Assembly: GCA_965200975.1 (NCBI GenBank) | Contig: OZ241740.1 | Location: 434,001 to 498,000 of the forward strand | Direction: 5' to 3' | DNA: 64,000 nt | From: S5-327 sp965200975 | GTDB taxonomy: Bacteria; Chloroflexota; Dehalococcoidia; Lucifugimonadales; Australimonadaceae | Shown here: positions 17,947 through 26,173 of the stretch, one piece after another | Position numbering within the stretch: the stretch's first letter is position 1 | Layout: each line of letters starts with the position of its first letter | Position numbers and translations under genes: made by a program | The notes under the pieces: model-generated | Databases searched by the model: none | What the model was told of the DNA's origin: nothing | Seen by the model: the letters and a program-made list of their open reading frames with translations, nothing else

Positions 17947-19401
17947 ATGGGACTCATTTCCCGGCTGTGGCGTTTGAAGGATATCGGCGCCGTTGCCGCG
18001 ATAGCGCTCCTGGCGCTGTGGGGGTGTGACGCGCCCTTGCCCGAACCTACGCCCGGCGTAACCCTCCAGCCAACGCCAAGCGGCGAGGAGCCGGCAAGCG
18101 CAGGGCCCGGCGTAACGCTCCAGCCAGCGCCAAGCGGCGAGGAGTCTGCAAGCGCAGGGGACGGCGTAACGCTCCAGCCAGCGCCAAGCGGCGAGGAGTC
18201 TGCAAGCGCAGGGGACGGCGTAACGCTCCAGCCAGCGCCAAGCGGCGAGGAGCCGGCAAGCGCAGGGCCCAGCGAAACGCTCCAGCCAACGCCAAGCGGC
18301 GAGGAGCCGGCAAGCGCAGGGCCCGGCGTAACCCTCCAGCCAGCGCCAAGCGGCGAGGAGTCTGCAAGCGCAGGGGACGGCGTAACGCTCCAGCCAGCGC
18401 CAAGCGGCGAGGAGTCTGCAAGCGCAGGGGACGGCGAAACGCTCCAGCCAACGCCAAGCGGCGAGGAGCCGGCGAGCGCGGAGGCCGGCGAAACGCTCCA
18501 GCCCACGCCCACGCCGTCTGCGTGGGCGTGTCCGACGCCGGTCCTTAGCGTGGATCCTGGCACTGTCAGGGTAGAGCCGGGGCACGCATCCCTGCATGTG
18601 ACCTGGCTGCCGCCAATCGGCGCTAGCGCCGATTCGTACATCGTGAAGCACCGGATAGCGGGCTCCGCTGAGGTTATGAAGTCTGTGACGGTTGGGCCTG
18701 CGAGTGGTGTGCCGGGGCGTTACGAGGGGAGTTACAAGTACTTCCACCACCAAATCACAGGGCTGACGCCAGGCGTACAGTATGAGGTGGCCGTGCATCG
18801 CGTTGTCGGCGAGCAACGGTTTCCCGTGGCGGGGGACTTGGCGGAGACCTCGGGCGCCGAACACTGGAAGGCGCCGTGGAGGTCTCCGCCCCGCACGCAG
18901 GAGGAGGCATGTTACCCGCCATGGTTCTACCCCAAATTGCCGCACTACCCTGAGGAAGGCACTAGTGCGCGATTAACCCAGTGGCTGTGGGACTACGAGC
19001 GGAGCGACGCCAAGGAGAGTCAGCGGATGCTGACGGACGCGGAGGCCGGCAATTGGATAGGGAACAACGACCTCAGCGCCGGCGCGACAGGTAGGAGCCT
19101 CGCCGGTCACATGGACTCTGGCCAGTTGCTGGTGTACGTAAATCTGACCGACGAGGCGTCCGCGCTCGCGGCAATAGAGTGGATTGTCCGGCATGGCGGC
19201 AGCGGAGAGGTTTGGTACGGGCCTTCCAGGCCGCACATTGACAACCAGCCAGGCATTCTAGGCTCAATTCCTCTGCCGTTGGTGGGAGAGTTATCCGAAC
19301 TGCCGGGCGTGATCTACGTGGAGCCCTTCCCCGCGCTGCCGTCGGGGCCGCTGCCAATCTATCCCATAGTGCCTACGCCGACGCCGGAAGAGACGCCATG
19401 A
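17947..19401 (+). CDS. Lipoprotein with 18-aa tandem repeats and an FN3-like domain
   Basis: A 484-aa exported protein. The N-terminus has a hydrophobic segment ending in ALWGC, a plausible lipobox. Residues 38-181 are eight tandem copies of an 18-residue Pro/Ser/Glu-rich unit (consensus VTLQPxPSGEExASAGxG), probably an extended stalk. A fibronectin-III-like beta domain follows at about 195-295 (LHVTWLPP; ITGLTPGVQYEVAVHRV), then an unrecognised C-terminal domain of about 150 residues (LTDAEAGNWIGNND; VYVNLTDEASALAAIEWI). RBS-like AGGAG lies upstream of the ATG. The function is unknown; surface display is inferred from architecture. Confidence 0.8.
   Translation: MGLISRLWRLKDIGAVAAIALLALWGCDAPLPEPTPGVTLQPTPSGEEPASAGPGVTLQPAPSGEESASAGDGVTLQPAPSGEESASAGDGVTLQPAPSGEEPASAGPSETLQPTPSGEEPASAGPGVTLQPAPSGEESASAGDGVTLQPAPSGEESASAGDGETLQPTPSGEEPASAEAGETLQPTPTPSAWACPTPVLSVDPGTVRVEPGHASLHVTWLPPIGASADSYIVKHRIAGSAEVMKSVTVGPASGVPGRYEGSYKYFHHQITGLTPGVQYEVAVHRVVGEQRFPVAGDLAETSGAEHWKAPWRSPPRTQEEACYPPWFYPKLPHYPEEGTSARLTQWLWDYERSDAKESQRMLTDAEAGNWIGNNDLSAGATGRSLAGHMDSGQLLVYVNLTDEASALAAIEWIVRHGGSGEVWYGPSRPHIDNQPGILGSIPLPLVGELSELPGVIYVEPFPALPSGPLPIYPIVPTPTPEETP
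18058..18489 (+). repeat. Eight 54-bp in-frame tandem repeats
   Basis: Each unit is exactly 54 bp. Variants run in the order A, B, B, C, A', B, B, D, so units 5-8 look like a duplication of units 1-4 (a 216-bp block). High nucleotide identity between units indicates recent expansion. Confidence 0.9.
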
Positions 19402-19469
19402 AACGGTGGGCCATAGCTGTCGGCGCGCTGCTGGGAGAGCGTCCGCTCCCCCAGACCCCCTGGGTTTAG
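19398..19469 (+). pseudogene. Truncated coupled ORF running into hairpin repeat
   Basis: An ATG at 19398 overlaps the lipoprotein stop (ATGA). It opens 23 codons that begin like a signal sequence (MKRWAIAVGALLG) and then run into the dispersed hairpin repeat (ERPLPQTPW), ending at TAG. This looks like the remains of a downstream exported gene cut off by repeat insertion; it could equally be a chance ORF. Confidence 0.35.
19425..19464. repeat. Dispersed hairpin repeat, copy 3 (inverted)
   Basis: CTGGGAGAGCG (19431-19441), TC, CGCTCCCCCAG (19444-19454), then ACCCCCTGG: the reverse complement of copies 1 and 2. Confidence 0.8.
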
Positions 19470-19508
19470 GGAGCGCCATTGCGACGGGGGAGGGGCGTGA
19501 GCGCTGGC

Positions 19509-19548
19509 GCGCTGCTGGGAGAGCGTCCGCTCCCCCAGACCCCCTGGG
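19509..19548. repeat. Dispersed hairpin repeat, copy 4 (inverted)
   Basis: Stem arms at 19515-19525 and 19528-19538. With copy 3 it forms an 84-bp direct tandem, since flanking sequence (GGGTTTAGGGAG and CGCCATTGC) is shared. The rest of 19402-19678 holds no gene. Confidence 0.8.
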
Positions 19549-19666
19549 TTTAGGGAGCCGCCATTGCAGTAGGCGAGTGAAGGGGCGCTCACGCCCCCCA
19601 TCCACTGGGGCGGCTCTGAACAGCTGCGCGTCTTGCAGGAAGCTCCCCGGCGCGTTCTGATGGGGC

Positions 19667-19672
19667 TATAAT
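19667..19672 (+). promoter_or_regulatory. -10 hexamer of def
   Basis: Consensus TATAAT ending 6 nt before the def ATG; no convincing -35 or ribosome site. A leaderless transcript is likely. Confidence 0.55.
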
Positions 19673-19678
19673 CGGGGC

Positions 19679-20245
19679 ATGACTGTGCTGCCGATGCACT
19701 ACATCCCCAATCCCGTTCTGCGGGAGCGCGCGCGAAAGGTGCGCAATCTCGACGATCCTGAGTTGCGGCGCCTCGCCGACGATATGATCGACTCGATGCG
19801 CTACTACCGCGGCGTAGGCATCGCCGCGAACCAGGTCGGCTCGCTCCGCAGGATTTGCGTCATCCAGATGCCGGAGGACGAGGAGCCGACGGTGCTCGTC
19901 AACCTCGAGGTCACGCGCAAAGAGGGCGAGCGCGAGGTTACGGAGGGCTGCCTGAGCCTTCCGGGCTGGCAAGGGCGAATCGTGCGCGCGGAGAAGGTGT
20001 GGGCGCGGGCAGTCGACCTGAACGGCGCGCCGGTGCGCTACAAGGGCGTGAGCGACCTGCTCGCCCAAGCGCTCGAGCACGAGGTCGACCACCTGGACGG
20101 CAAGCTCTACATCGACTACATCCGATCGCAGGAAGACCTGTACGAGGTCGAAGTCGGCGAGGAAGAGGAAGGCGAGGGCGAAGAGACGCCTCCCTCCGGG
20201 CGCTCCTCCGCGCCGTCCTCCGCCGTGGCCGGAGAAGCGGGTTAG
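19679..20245 (+). CDS. def: Peptide deformylase
   Basis: Metalloenzyme removing the formyl group from nascent proteins (188 aa). The three family motifs are present: GVGIAANQVG at about 46-54, EGCLSLPG with metal ligand C91, and HEVDH with H134, E135 and H138. A 35-residue acidic, low-complexity C-terminal tail follows. The next gene begins 3 nt after the stop. Confidence 0.96.
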   Translation: MTVLPMHYIPNPVLRERARKVRNLDDPELRRLADDMIDSMRYYRGVGIAANQVGSLRRICVIQMPEDEEPTVLVNLEVTRKEGEREVTEGCLSLPGWQGRIVRAEKVWARAVDLNGAPVRYKGVSDLLAQALEHEVDHLDGKLYIDYIRSQEDLYEVEVGEEEEGEGEETPPSGRSSAPSSAVAGEAG

Positions 20246-20247
20246 CC

Positions 20248-21252
20248 GTGAAGTTCGGACTATCGCTGTCGGGCTTGCTGCAGCATTCGGGCGACGGGGA
20301 TATGGTGCAGCGGCTCGCCGACGTGCTCCACCTCGTGCGGGTAGGGCGCGAGCTCGGTTTCGACTACATCTACGCGGGGCAGCACTACCTCTCGCATCCG
20401 TATCAGATGCTGCAGCCGCTGATGTCGCTCGCCCGCATCAGCGCCGAGACCGGCGATATGGATATGCTCTCGACCGTCCTCATCCCGCTGCAGAACCCGG
20501 TGCAGATGGCTGAGGATATTGCGACGCTCGACGTCATCACGAACGGACGCGTCATCATCAACGGGGCGCTCGGCTACCGCGACGAGGAGTACGAGGCGTT
20601 CGGCGTTACCCGCGACGACCGCATTGCGCGGATGTTCGAGAACCTTGCGCTCGCCAAGCGGCTCTGGTCGGGCGAGGAAGTGACGTTCGAGGGGCGGTTC
20701 ACCAGAGTAACCGGCGCGCACATCGGCGTCCGGCCCGTGCAGCAGCCGCATCCCCGCGTGTGGATTGCGGCCAACGGCGACGGCATGGTGCGGCGCATCG
20801 CGCGAATGGGCGACACGTGGTATCTCAACCCTCACGCGCCGTTCTCGACGCTGGCGCGGCAGGTCGATCTCTACAAGACCGTGCGCGCGGAGCACGGCCA
20901 TCCCCCCGCGGACGATATTCCGATGTCGCGCGAGACGTTCGTCGCGCCCACGCGGGAGGAAGCGGTTGCGACCGCGCGTCCGTTCCTGGAAGGGAAGTAC
21001 AGGGCCTACGCCGCATGGGGCCAGGACAAGGCGCTCCCCGGCGAGGAGGACTTCACCGCGCCGTTCGAGGAGCTCGCCGCAGGGCGCTTCATTGTTGGCA
21101 GCCCGGACGATGTCATAGCCGACCTGCAACAGTTCCGGGACATTGGCGTAAGCCATGCGTCATTGCGCTTTGGCTGGCCGGGCACTCCGAGAGACGTCGT
21201 CGAGGGCGCGGTGCGCCTTGCCGCGCGGGAAGTGCTGCCGGCGCTGCGGTAA
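20248..21252 (+). CDS. LLM-class flavin-dependent oxidoreductase
   Basis: A 334-aa luciferase-like monooxygenase/F420- or FMN-dependent oxidoreductase. Features are the N-terminal beta-strand (FGLSLSGLL), the substrate-proximal segment AGQHYLSHPYQMLQP, and the cofactor-binding part TNGRVIINGALGYRDEEYEAFG near residue 105-125. The GTG at 20248, 3 nt after def, is taken as start because it opens the conserved TIM-barrel strand. Substrate unknown; SAR202-type genomes carry many such genes. Confidence 0.9.
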   Translation: MKFGLSLSGLLQHSGDGDMVQRLADVLHLVRVGRELGFDYIYAGQHYLSHPYQMLQPLMSLARISAETGDMDMLSTVLIPLQNPVQMAEDIATLDVITNGRVIINGALGYRDEEYEAFGVTRDDRIARMFENLALAKRLWSGEEVTFEGRFTRVTGAHIGVRPVQQPHPRVWIAANGDGMVRRIARMGDTWYLNPHAPFSTLARQVDLYKTVRAEHGHPPADDIPMSRETFVAPTREEAVATARPFLEGKYRAYAAWGQDKALPGEEDFTAPFEELAAGRFIVGSPDDVIADLQQFRDIGVSHASLRFGWPGTPRDVVEGAVRLAAREVLPALR

Positions 21253-21269
21253 ACGTCGCCGGGGAGCCT

Positions 21270-21638
21270 TCAGCCCTCCCCGAGAGTTCGGGAGTCGAGC
21301 TCCTTGGCGAGCGTCTTGGGCGCGACGGCGCGGTAGCTCTCTTCGATGCACTCGAGCAGCAGGTCGAGCGAGGGGCCGTCCGGCGCGTCGTCGAGCCGCA
21401 TCTCCACCCAGCCGCTTCTGGCCAGACCGTAGCCGGCGGGCCGCGCAAGCCCCGTAGAGAGGACGCCGGCGGAGGAATCGGGAAGCTTCACCCCGAACCG
21501 GCTGGAGTCGGGAAGTCCGAGGAAGACGAACACCTTCTTGCCTGCCTTTACGGCAACCTCGCCCCACGGGTGACCCACCCAGGCGCCGGGCAGGCTGAGC
21601 GCGAAGCGGAGCAGGGCGTCTTTGCGAGAGTCGGACAT
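21270..21638 (-). CDS. MmcQ/YjbR family protein
   Basis: A 122-aa single-domain protein of the MmcQ/YjbR (DUF419-like, double-stranded DNA-mimic fold) family: N-terminal LPGAWVGHPWGEVAVKAGKKVFVFLG and C-terminal helix LLLECIEESYRAVAPKTLAKEL. A possible -10 (TAGGAT) lies about 18 nt upstream and GGGGAGG is present as ribosome site. It is divergent from the metallo-hydrolase gene. Function of the family is not established. Confidence 0.88.
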   Translation of the reverse strand: MSDSRKDALLRFALSLPGAWVGHPWGEVAVKAGKKVFVFLGLPDSSRFGVKLPDSSAGVLSTGLARPAGYGLARSGWVEMRLDDAPDGPSLDLLLECIEESYRAVAPKTLAKELDSRTLGEG

Positions 21639-21692
21639 AGCGGCGGCCTCCCCGTTATCCTAAACAGTCGAACTCTCTTGGAGGAAGCGACG

Positions 21693-22328
21693 ATGCCTCT
21701 CGTATACGACGCCGAATGCCTGGTTTTCAAGGTTGCGGGGATGGGCCCCTACGACAACAACGGCTACGTGATCGCCGACCCTGCGACCAGGGAGGCGTAT
21801 CTCGTGGACGCGCCGGCGGAGATCGAGCGTCTGCTGGCGGAGGCGGACGGCTTGCAGGTGAAGGGCGTTGTCGTTACGCACACGCATCCCGACCACGTAG
21901 CGGGCTACGCCGACCTCAAACGGCTGACCGATCTGCCCGTCGCGGCGCATGAAGCCGACGCTGGCAGGCTCCCCGGCAAGCCCGACTCGCTGCTAGCGCA
22001 CAACGAGGAGCTCCGCGTGGGCGCTGTGCGCATCCGGGTGCTGCACACGCCCGGCCATACGCCGGGAGCGATCTGCCTCCACGCCGGCGGCGCGCTCGTG
22101 TCGGGCGACACGCTCTTCCCGGGCGGCCCCGGACGCACCAATTCGCCGGCTGACCTTCAGCAGATTGTCGCGAGCATCGAGGAGCGTCTGCTTGCGCTGC
22201 CGGAGAGCGACCTGGTGCTTCCCGGTCACGGGGGCGACACTACGATAGGCGCCTCCAGGGCGGAGTTCGCCGTTTTCAAGAGCAGGGAGCATTCCGCCGA
22301 CCTTCACGGCCACGTGACGTGGGCGTAA
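21693..22328 (+). CDS. MBL-fold hydrolase, glyoxalase II-like
   Basis: A 211-aa metallo-beta-lactamase-fold protein with the di-metal motif THTHPDH (about residue 68), HTPGHTPG, SGDTLFPGGPGR and LPGHGG, all in the order typical for hydroxyacylglutathione hydrolase-like enzymes. ATG at 21693 follows GGAGG by 7 nt. Overlapping frames upstream lie inside the previous genes and were disregarded. Substrate not predictable. Confidence 0.9.
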   Translation: MPLVYDAECLVFKVAGMGPYDNNGYVIADPATREAYLVDAPAEIERLLAEADGLQVKGVVVTHTHPDHVAGYADLKRLTDLPVAAHEADAGRLPGKPDSLLAHNEELRVGAVRIRVLHTPGHTPGAICLHAGGALVSGDTLFPGGPGRTNSPADLQQIVASIEERLLALPESDLVLPGHGGDTTIGASRAEFAVFKSREHSADLHGHVTWA

Positions 22329-22369
22329 CTCCGCCGCTTCCCCCAGGCGCTGGTATCCTGAAAAGCGGC

Positions 22370-23209
22370 ATGCTCACCAAACGCATCATCCCCTGCCTCG
22401 ACGTGACCAACGGGCGCGTAGTGAAGGGCTCCTCGTTCGTCAACCTGCGCGACGCGGGAGACCCCGTCGAGCTCGCGGCGTTCTACGACCGCGAGGGCGC
22501 CGACGAGCTGGTGTTTCTCGACATCACTGCGAGCTCCGACGGGCGGGACACCATCATCGATGTCGTGCAGCGCGTGTCGGAGGAGGTGTTCATCCCGCTC
22601 ACGGTTGGCGGAGGCGTTCGGAGCGCCGACGATGTGCGCAAGCTGCTGAACGCGGGCGCCGACAAGGTGTCGATGAACACAGCGGCGGTGCTCGACCCAG
22701 GCGCCTTTGCGGAGGCTGCCGCCGCTTTCGGCAATCAGTGCATGGTGATCGCGATCGACGCCCGGCGCACGTCAGCCGCCTCCGAGGCGGCGCCGGCGCA
22801 GCTGCCGGAGGGTCATCCGGGCAGAGAGGCCCTGGCGCTCGGGCCGGACTCGCGGTGGGAGGTGTACATCCACGGAGGACGCACGCCTACAGGCATCGAC
22901 GCGCTTAAGTGGGCGGCCTACGCCGCGGAGCTGGGCGCGGGAGAGACGCTCCTCACCAGCATGGACCAGGACGGCCACAGAAACGGCTTCGACCTGGAGC
23001 TCACCCGCGCGATCGCCGACGCCGTGCCGATACCCGTAATCGCTAGCGGCGGCGCCGGCAACCTCGACCACCTGGCGGAGGCCGTAACAATTGGGGGCGC
23101 GGACGCGGCGCTGGCGGCGTCGATATTCCATTACGGAGAGTTCTCGATTGCCGACGCCAAACGCGCGCTCGCCGCACGCGGCATCCCCTCCCGGGAGACG
23201 CTAGCCTGA
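22370..23209 (+). CDS. hisF: Imidazole glycerol phosphate synthase cyclase subunit HisF
   Basis: Histidine biosynthesis: cyclises PRFAR with ammonia from HisH (279 aa). The catalytic aspartates fall at D11 (PCLDVTNGRVVKG) and D130 (IAIDARR), the numbering known for the family, so the ATG at 22370 is well supported. Between residues 134 and 161 it carries about 20 extra residues (Ala/Pro/Glu-rich) before the conserved WEVYIHGGRTPTG, explaining the length above the usual 253. The stop overlaps the next ATG (TGATG). hisH is not nearby. Confidence 0.96.
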   Translation: MLTKRIIPCLDVTNGRVVKGSSFVNLRDAGDPVELAAFYDREGADELVFLDITASSDGRDTIIDVVQRVSEEVFIPLTVGGGVRSADDVRKLLNAGADKVSMNTAAVLDPGAFAEAAAAFGNQCMVIAIDARRTSAASEAAPAQLPEGHPGREALALGPDSRWEVYIHGGRTPTGIDALKWAAYAAELGAGETLLTSMDQDGHRNGFDLELTRAIADAVPIPVIASGGAGNLDHLAEAVTIGGADAALAASIFHYGEFSIADAKRALAARGIPSRETLA

Positions 23210-23970
23210 TGGGCCGGTTCGATCACATTGCCCTCGTCGCTTTCGACTTCTTCGGCACTCTCGTGCGCAACGATGTGAACGAGTGGAAGCAGACTCTCGG
23301 CGGCGTCGCCGAACGTCAGCGGCTCGCGGTAAGCGGCAGCGAGCTGTGGGACGAGTTCTCGAAGCATGAGAGGCAATTCCGGATGACCCGCACGAACATG
23401 GCCGATCCGGAGGCGAGCCCGCCGTTTCGCACGTACTGGGAGGCGTGGCGCGACGCGTTCGCCGCCGCGTTCGAGGTTTTGGGCTTGCAGGGCGACGCCG
23501 GCGATGCGGCGGCCTACTCGATCGATATGCTGGCCGATCAGGACGCGTTCCCCGACGCTCACGCTATGCTCGCCGCAGTGGGCGGGTTGCGCGAAACGGC
23601 TGTGCTCTCGAACGCCGACGACCGCTTCCTGCACGGCTCTATCGCCCACAACGGGTGGAGCTTCGGCATCGTCGAGTCGTCGGAGAGCCTGCGCGCCTAC
23701 AAGCCTGACCCTCGGCTGTTCGCCCGGTTCGTCGAACGGACCGGGACGTCCGCCAAGCGCATCCTCTACGTTGGCGACTCGCCCTACGACGACGCGCACG
23801 GCGCCAAGCTCGCGGGTATGACCACCATTCTGGTGCAGAGAGACCAGAACACGCCGGGGCGAACGCCTCCGCCGTCCGACAGTGCGTCGGACTTGCTTCC
23901 CCCGGACTACGTTGTCGATTCGCTGGCGGAGATCCCCGCGCTCTTCACGGAAGGAGAAGGTTCCCGATGA
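23209..23970 (+). CDS. HAD-superfamily hydrolase
   Basis: A 253-aa haloacid dehalogenase-like phosphatase: motif I FDFFGTLV (nucleophile D13), motif II LSNADD, conserved lysine in YKPDPRLF and motif III GDSPYDDAHGAK. It overlaps hisF by one base and hisIE by four (ATGA), so it is in the his operon. Position suggests it could supply the histidinol-phosphatase step (known HisN enzymes include HAD types), but this is inference from context only. Confidence 0.88.
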   Translation: MGRFDHIALVAFDFFGTLVRNDVNEWKQTLGGVAERQRLAVSGSELWDEFSKHERQFRMTRTNMADPEASPPFRTYWEAWRDAFAAAFEVLGLQGDAGDAAAYSIDMLADQDAFPDAHAMLAAVGGLRETAVLSNADDRFLHGSIAHNGWSFGIVESSESLRAYKPDPRLFARFVERTGTSAKRILYVGDSPYDDAHGAKLAGMTTILVQRDQNTPGRTPPPSDSASDLLPPDYVVDSLAEIPALFTEGEGSR

Positions 23971-24602
23971 CGACCGCAGAGAACGCCCGGATCAAACTCG
24001 ACGCCCAGGGGCTCGTTTTGGCCATCTGCCAGGACGAAAGCACCGGAGAAGCGCTGATGGCGGCCTACATGAACCCGGACGCGATAGCCCGCACGTTCGA
24101 ATCGGGCACGATGCACTTCTACAGCCGCTCGCGGCAGGAGATGTGGCACAAGGGAGAGACCTCCGGCGCGTTTCTGCACGTCTCTTCAGCCTTAGTGGAC
24201 TGCGACGGCGATGTCTTGCTCTTCAAAGTGCGGCCCGACGGCCCTGCCTGCCACACAGGAGCGCCATCGTGCTTCTTTACGGATCTTCCGGAGGCGCCCG
24301 CCTACGAGCGTCCGGAGTCCGGCCCCGGCATCCTCTCCGAGCTCTTTCAGGTTATCCAGCAGCGCCGCAAAGACATGCCGGAGGGAAGCTATACGACATC
24401 GCTCTTCCGGAGCGGGAGGTCGCGGATTGCGCAGAAAGTGGGCGAAGAGGGCGTGGAGGTTGCCCTCGCCGGCGCCGCCGGCGAGGCGCAGAACCTTCCG
24501 GGAGAGATCGCCGACCTGCTCTATCACGTGCTGACGCTGCTTGCAGACGCGGATCTCTCGCCGGAGGACGTGTGGGCGGAGCTGCGCCGCCGCCGCGGCT
24601 AG
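23967..24602 (+). CDS. hisIE: Bifunctional phosphoribosyl-AMP cyclohydrolase / phosphoribosyl-ATP pyrophosphatase
   Basis: Two consecutive histidine-pathway activities in one chain (211 aa). The HisI domain (about 1-110) shows MNPDAIARTFESGTMHFYSRSRQEMWHKGETSG and the metal-site cysteines of CDGD and ACHTGAPSC. The HisE domain (about 120-211) shows KVGEEGVEVALA and the helical EIADLLYHVLTLL. It is the last gene of the hisF-HAD-hisIE operon and is followed by the 70-bp repeat array. Confidence 0.95.
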   Translation: MTTAENARIKLDAQGLVLAICQDESTGEALMAAYMNPDAIARTFESGTMHFYSRSRQEMWHKGETSGAFLHVSSALVDCDGDVLLFKVRPDGPACHTGAPSCFFTDLPEAPAYERPESGPGILSELFQVIQQRRKDMPEGSYTTSLFRSGRSRIAQKVGEEGVEVALAGAAGEAQNLPGEIADLLYHVLTLLADADLSPEDVWAELRRRRG

Positions 24603-24620
24603 CTACGCCGCTCGAGCGAG

Positions 24621-24912
24621 GCAGTAACGCGCGTTACTGTTTCTGCGAAGACAGTAACTTTCCTGTCGATTCGTTTAAGTCGGCGGTCAAAGGCTAACGC
24701 TGGTTACAGTTTCCGGGGCTACAGTAACTTTTCTGGCGATTTCTTTAAGTCGATGATCAACGGCTAACGCTGGTTACAGTTCCTGGGGGTGCAGTAACTA
24801 TTTAGGTGATTCGTTTAAGTCGGTGTCCAAAGGCTAACGCGGGTTACAGTTTCCGGGAGCACTGTAACTTTTCGGGCGATTCCTTTAAGCTAATGGCTAA
24901 TCACTGGTAAGG
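24621..24912. repeat. Four-copy 70-bp palindromic repeat array upstream of fic
   Basis: Imperfect palindromes begin at 24633, 24703, 24773 and 24843, exactly 70 bp apart. Each is GTTACwGT-N10-rCwGTAAC (26 bp), followed by 44 bp conserved across copies (CGATTcgTTTAAGTCg, GGCTAACGCTG). Copies 1 and 4 have perfect 8-bp arms with opposite compensating bases; copies 2 and 3 have one or two mismatches. Before copy 1 the sequence CAGTAACGCGCGTTACTG is a perfect 18-bp palindrome; in later copies TAAC-N4-GTTA persists at that spot. A degenerate fifth unit runs to the fic ATG. The period is not a multiple of three, so it is not coding. Confidence 0.92.
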
Positions 24913-24920
24913 AACTAGCC

Positions 24921-26102
24921 ATGACTTCTCCCGATATGCTGGCCTTGCAGGATAGCCCCATTGGCCGTTTGGACCTCATCGGTAGTGGCCCTCACGCCCA
25001 CGAACGAGCGTTTGTCCCCCTGCCGCTTCCAAGAAGTCTGCCCTTCTCTGCTGAATTGGTCTACGCGCTGGACGAGGCCAACCGTGCGGTTGGGACGCTT
25101 GTGGGAGTGGCCGAAACCCTCCCTAACCCTCAACTGCTCATCGGGCCGCTCATGCGCAGGGAGGCTGTCCTCTCCTCGCGCATCGAAGGGACGGTCTCCT
25201 CCCTTTCCGACCTTTTCGAGTACGAAGCGGACAGGCAGACGCGGGGGGATGTCCTCGAGGTCTACGACTACTTGCGCGCGTTGGAGCAGGGCCTCCAGCT
25301 GATGCGGGATCGCAATCTCCCCATCTCCATGCGGCTGATGAACGATGCGCACGCGGAACTGATGCGCCACGGGGCGCGCGGCCACCATCTCAACCCCGGC
25401 GCGTTCAGAGAAGAGCAAGTCTGGATAGGCAACAGCAACGACATCCAGCATGCGCGGTTCGTTCCTCCGCCCGCCCGTCTGCTCCGGGACCTGATATACG
25501 ACGTCGAGGTCTTCGTCAATGACGCGCGCCTCCTGATCCCCCCTTTGGTCATGTGCGGGATGATGCACTACCAATTCGAGACGATTCACCCGTACATGGA
25601 CGGCAACGGGCGCATCGGACGTCTGCTCATCATCCTCTTCCTGTACGCTCGCGGCGTGCTCCCTGCCCCGCTGCTCTACCTCAGCGCATATTTCGAACGC
25701 GACAGGACGCGCTACTACGATGGCCTCTACGATATGACCCGCACCGGCGACTGGGAGCAGTGGCTGCTCTACTTCCTGGAGGGCGTGCGCGTACAAGCCC
25801 GAGACACGCTAGCGCGCGGACGCCGCATCCGTGACCTGCACGACCAGTACGTGAGCCTTCTCCAGGAGCGGAGGGCGCCCGCCAACGACGTCAGAATGCT
25901 TGACGAGCTGTTCCGCCAGCCTGTCGCCACTTACCCTCGCACGGCAGAGGCGCTCGGCATAACAAATCCTGGAGCCCGGAACGTTATCGAACGCCTGATG
26001 CGAGCGGGGATCTTGCACGAGAGGCGCGGCAGGCGCAGGCTGTTTGTCGCGCAGGGCATCCTCGATCTGCTTCAAGAGGAGGCGCCTCTCTTAATCGAGT
26101 AA
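24921..26102 (+). CDS. Fic-domain protein with winged-helix C-terminus
   Basis: A 393-aa Fic (filamentation induced by cAMP) protein, expected to AMPylate a protein target using ATP. The catalytic motif HPYMDGNGRIGR begins at H223. An N-terminal inhibitory-helix motif SSRIEG with E89 marks class II (auto-inhibited) Fic proteins. The C-terminal 80 residues look like a winged helix (TYPRTAEALGITNPGARNVIERLMRAGILHER), as in stand-alone Fic proteins of the Shewanella SO4266 type. RBS GTAAGGA lies upstream of the ATG. The start abuts the palindrome array, so autoregulation through the winged helix is plausible but unproven. No separate antitoxin gene is adjacent. Confidence 0.93.
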   Translation: MTSPDMLALQDSPIGRLDLIGSGPHAHERAFVPLPLPRSLPFSAELVYALDEANRAVGTLVGVAETLPNPQLLIGPLMRREAVLSSRIEGTVSSLSDLFEYEADRQTRGDVLEVYDYLRALEQGLQLMRDRNLPISMRLMNDAHAELMRHGARGHHLNPGAFREEQVWIGNSNDIQHARFVPPPARLLRDLIYDVEVFVNDARLLIPPLVMCGMMHYQFETIHPYMDGNGRIGRLLIILFLYARGVLPAPLLYLSAYFERDRTRYYDGLYDMTRTGDWEQWLLYFLEGVRVQARDTLARGRRIRDLHDQYVSLLQERRAPANDVRMLDELFRQPVATYPRTAEALGITNPGARNVIERLMRAGILHERRGRRRLFVAQGILDLLQEEAPLLIE

Positions 26103-26173
26103 TCGAGAGCCCGCGATAGCCTCGGACTCAGCCGCGCTGTACACTAGCCGCAGCCGAACGCCGGAGGTTGGGA

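Noticed and set aside
24621..24912. Possible CRISPR array before the Fic gene
   Set aside because: The 44-bp segments between the palindromes are conserved from copy to copy rather than unique, and there are no cas genes, so these are tandem repeats.
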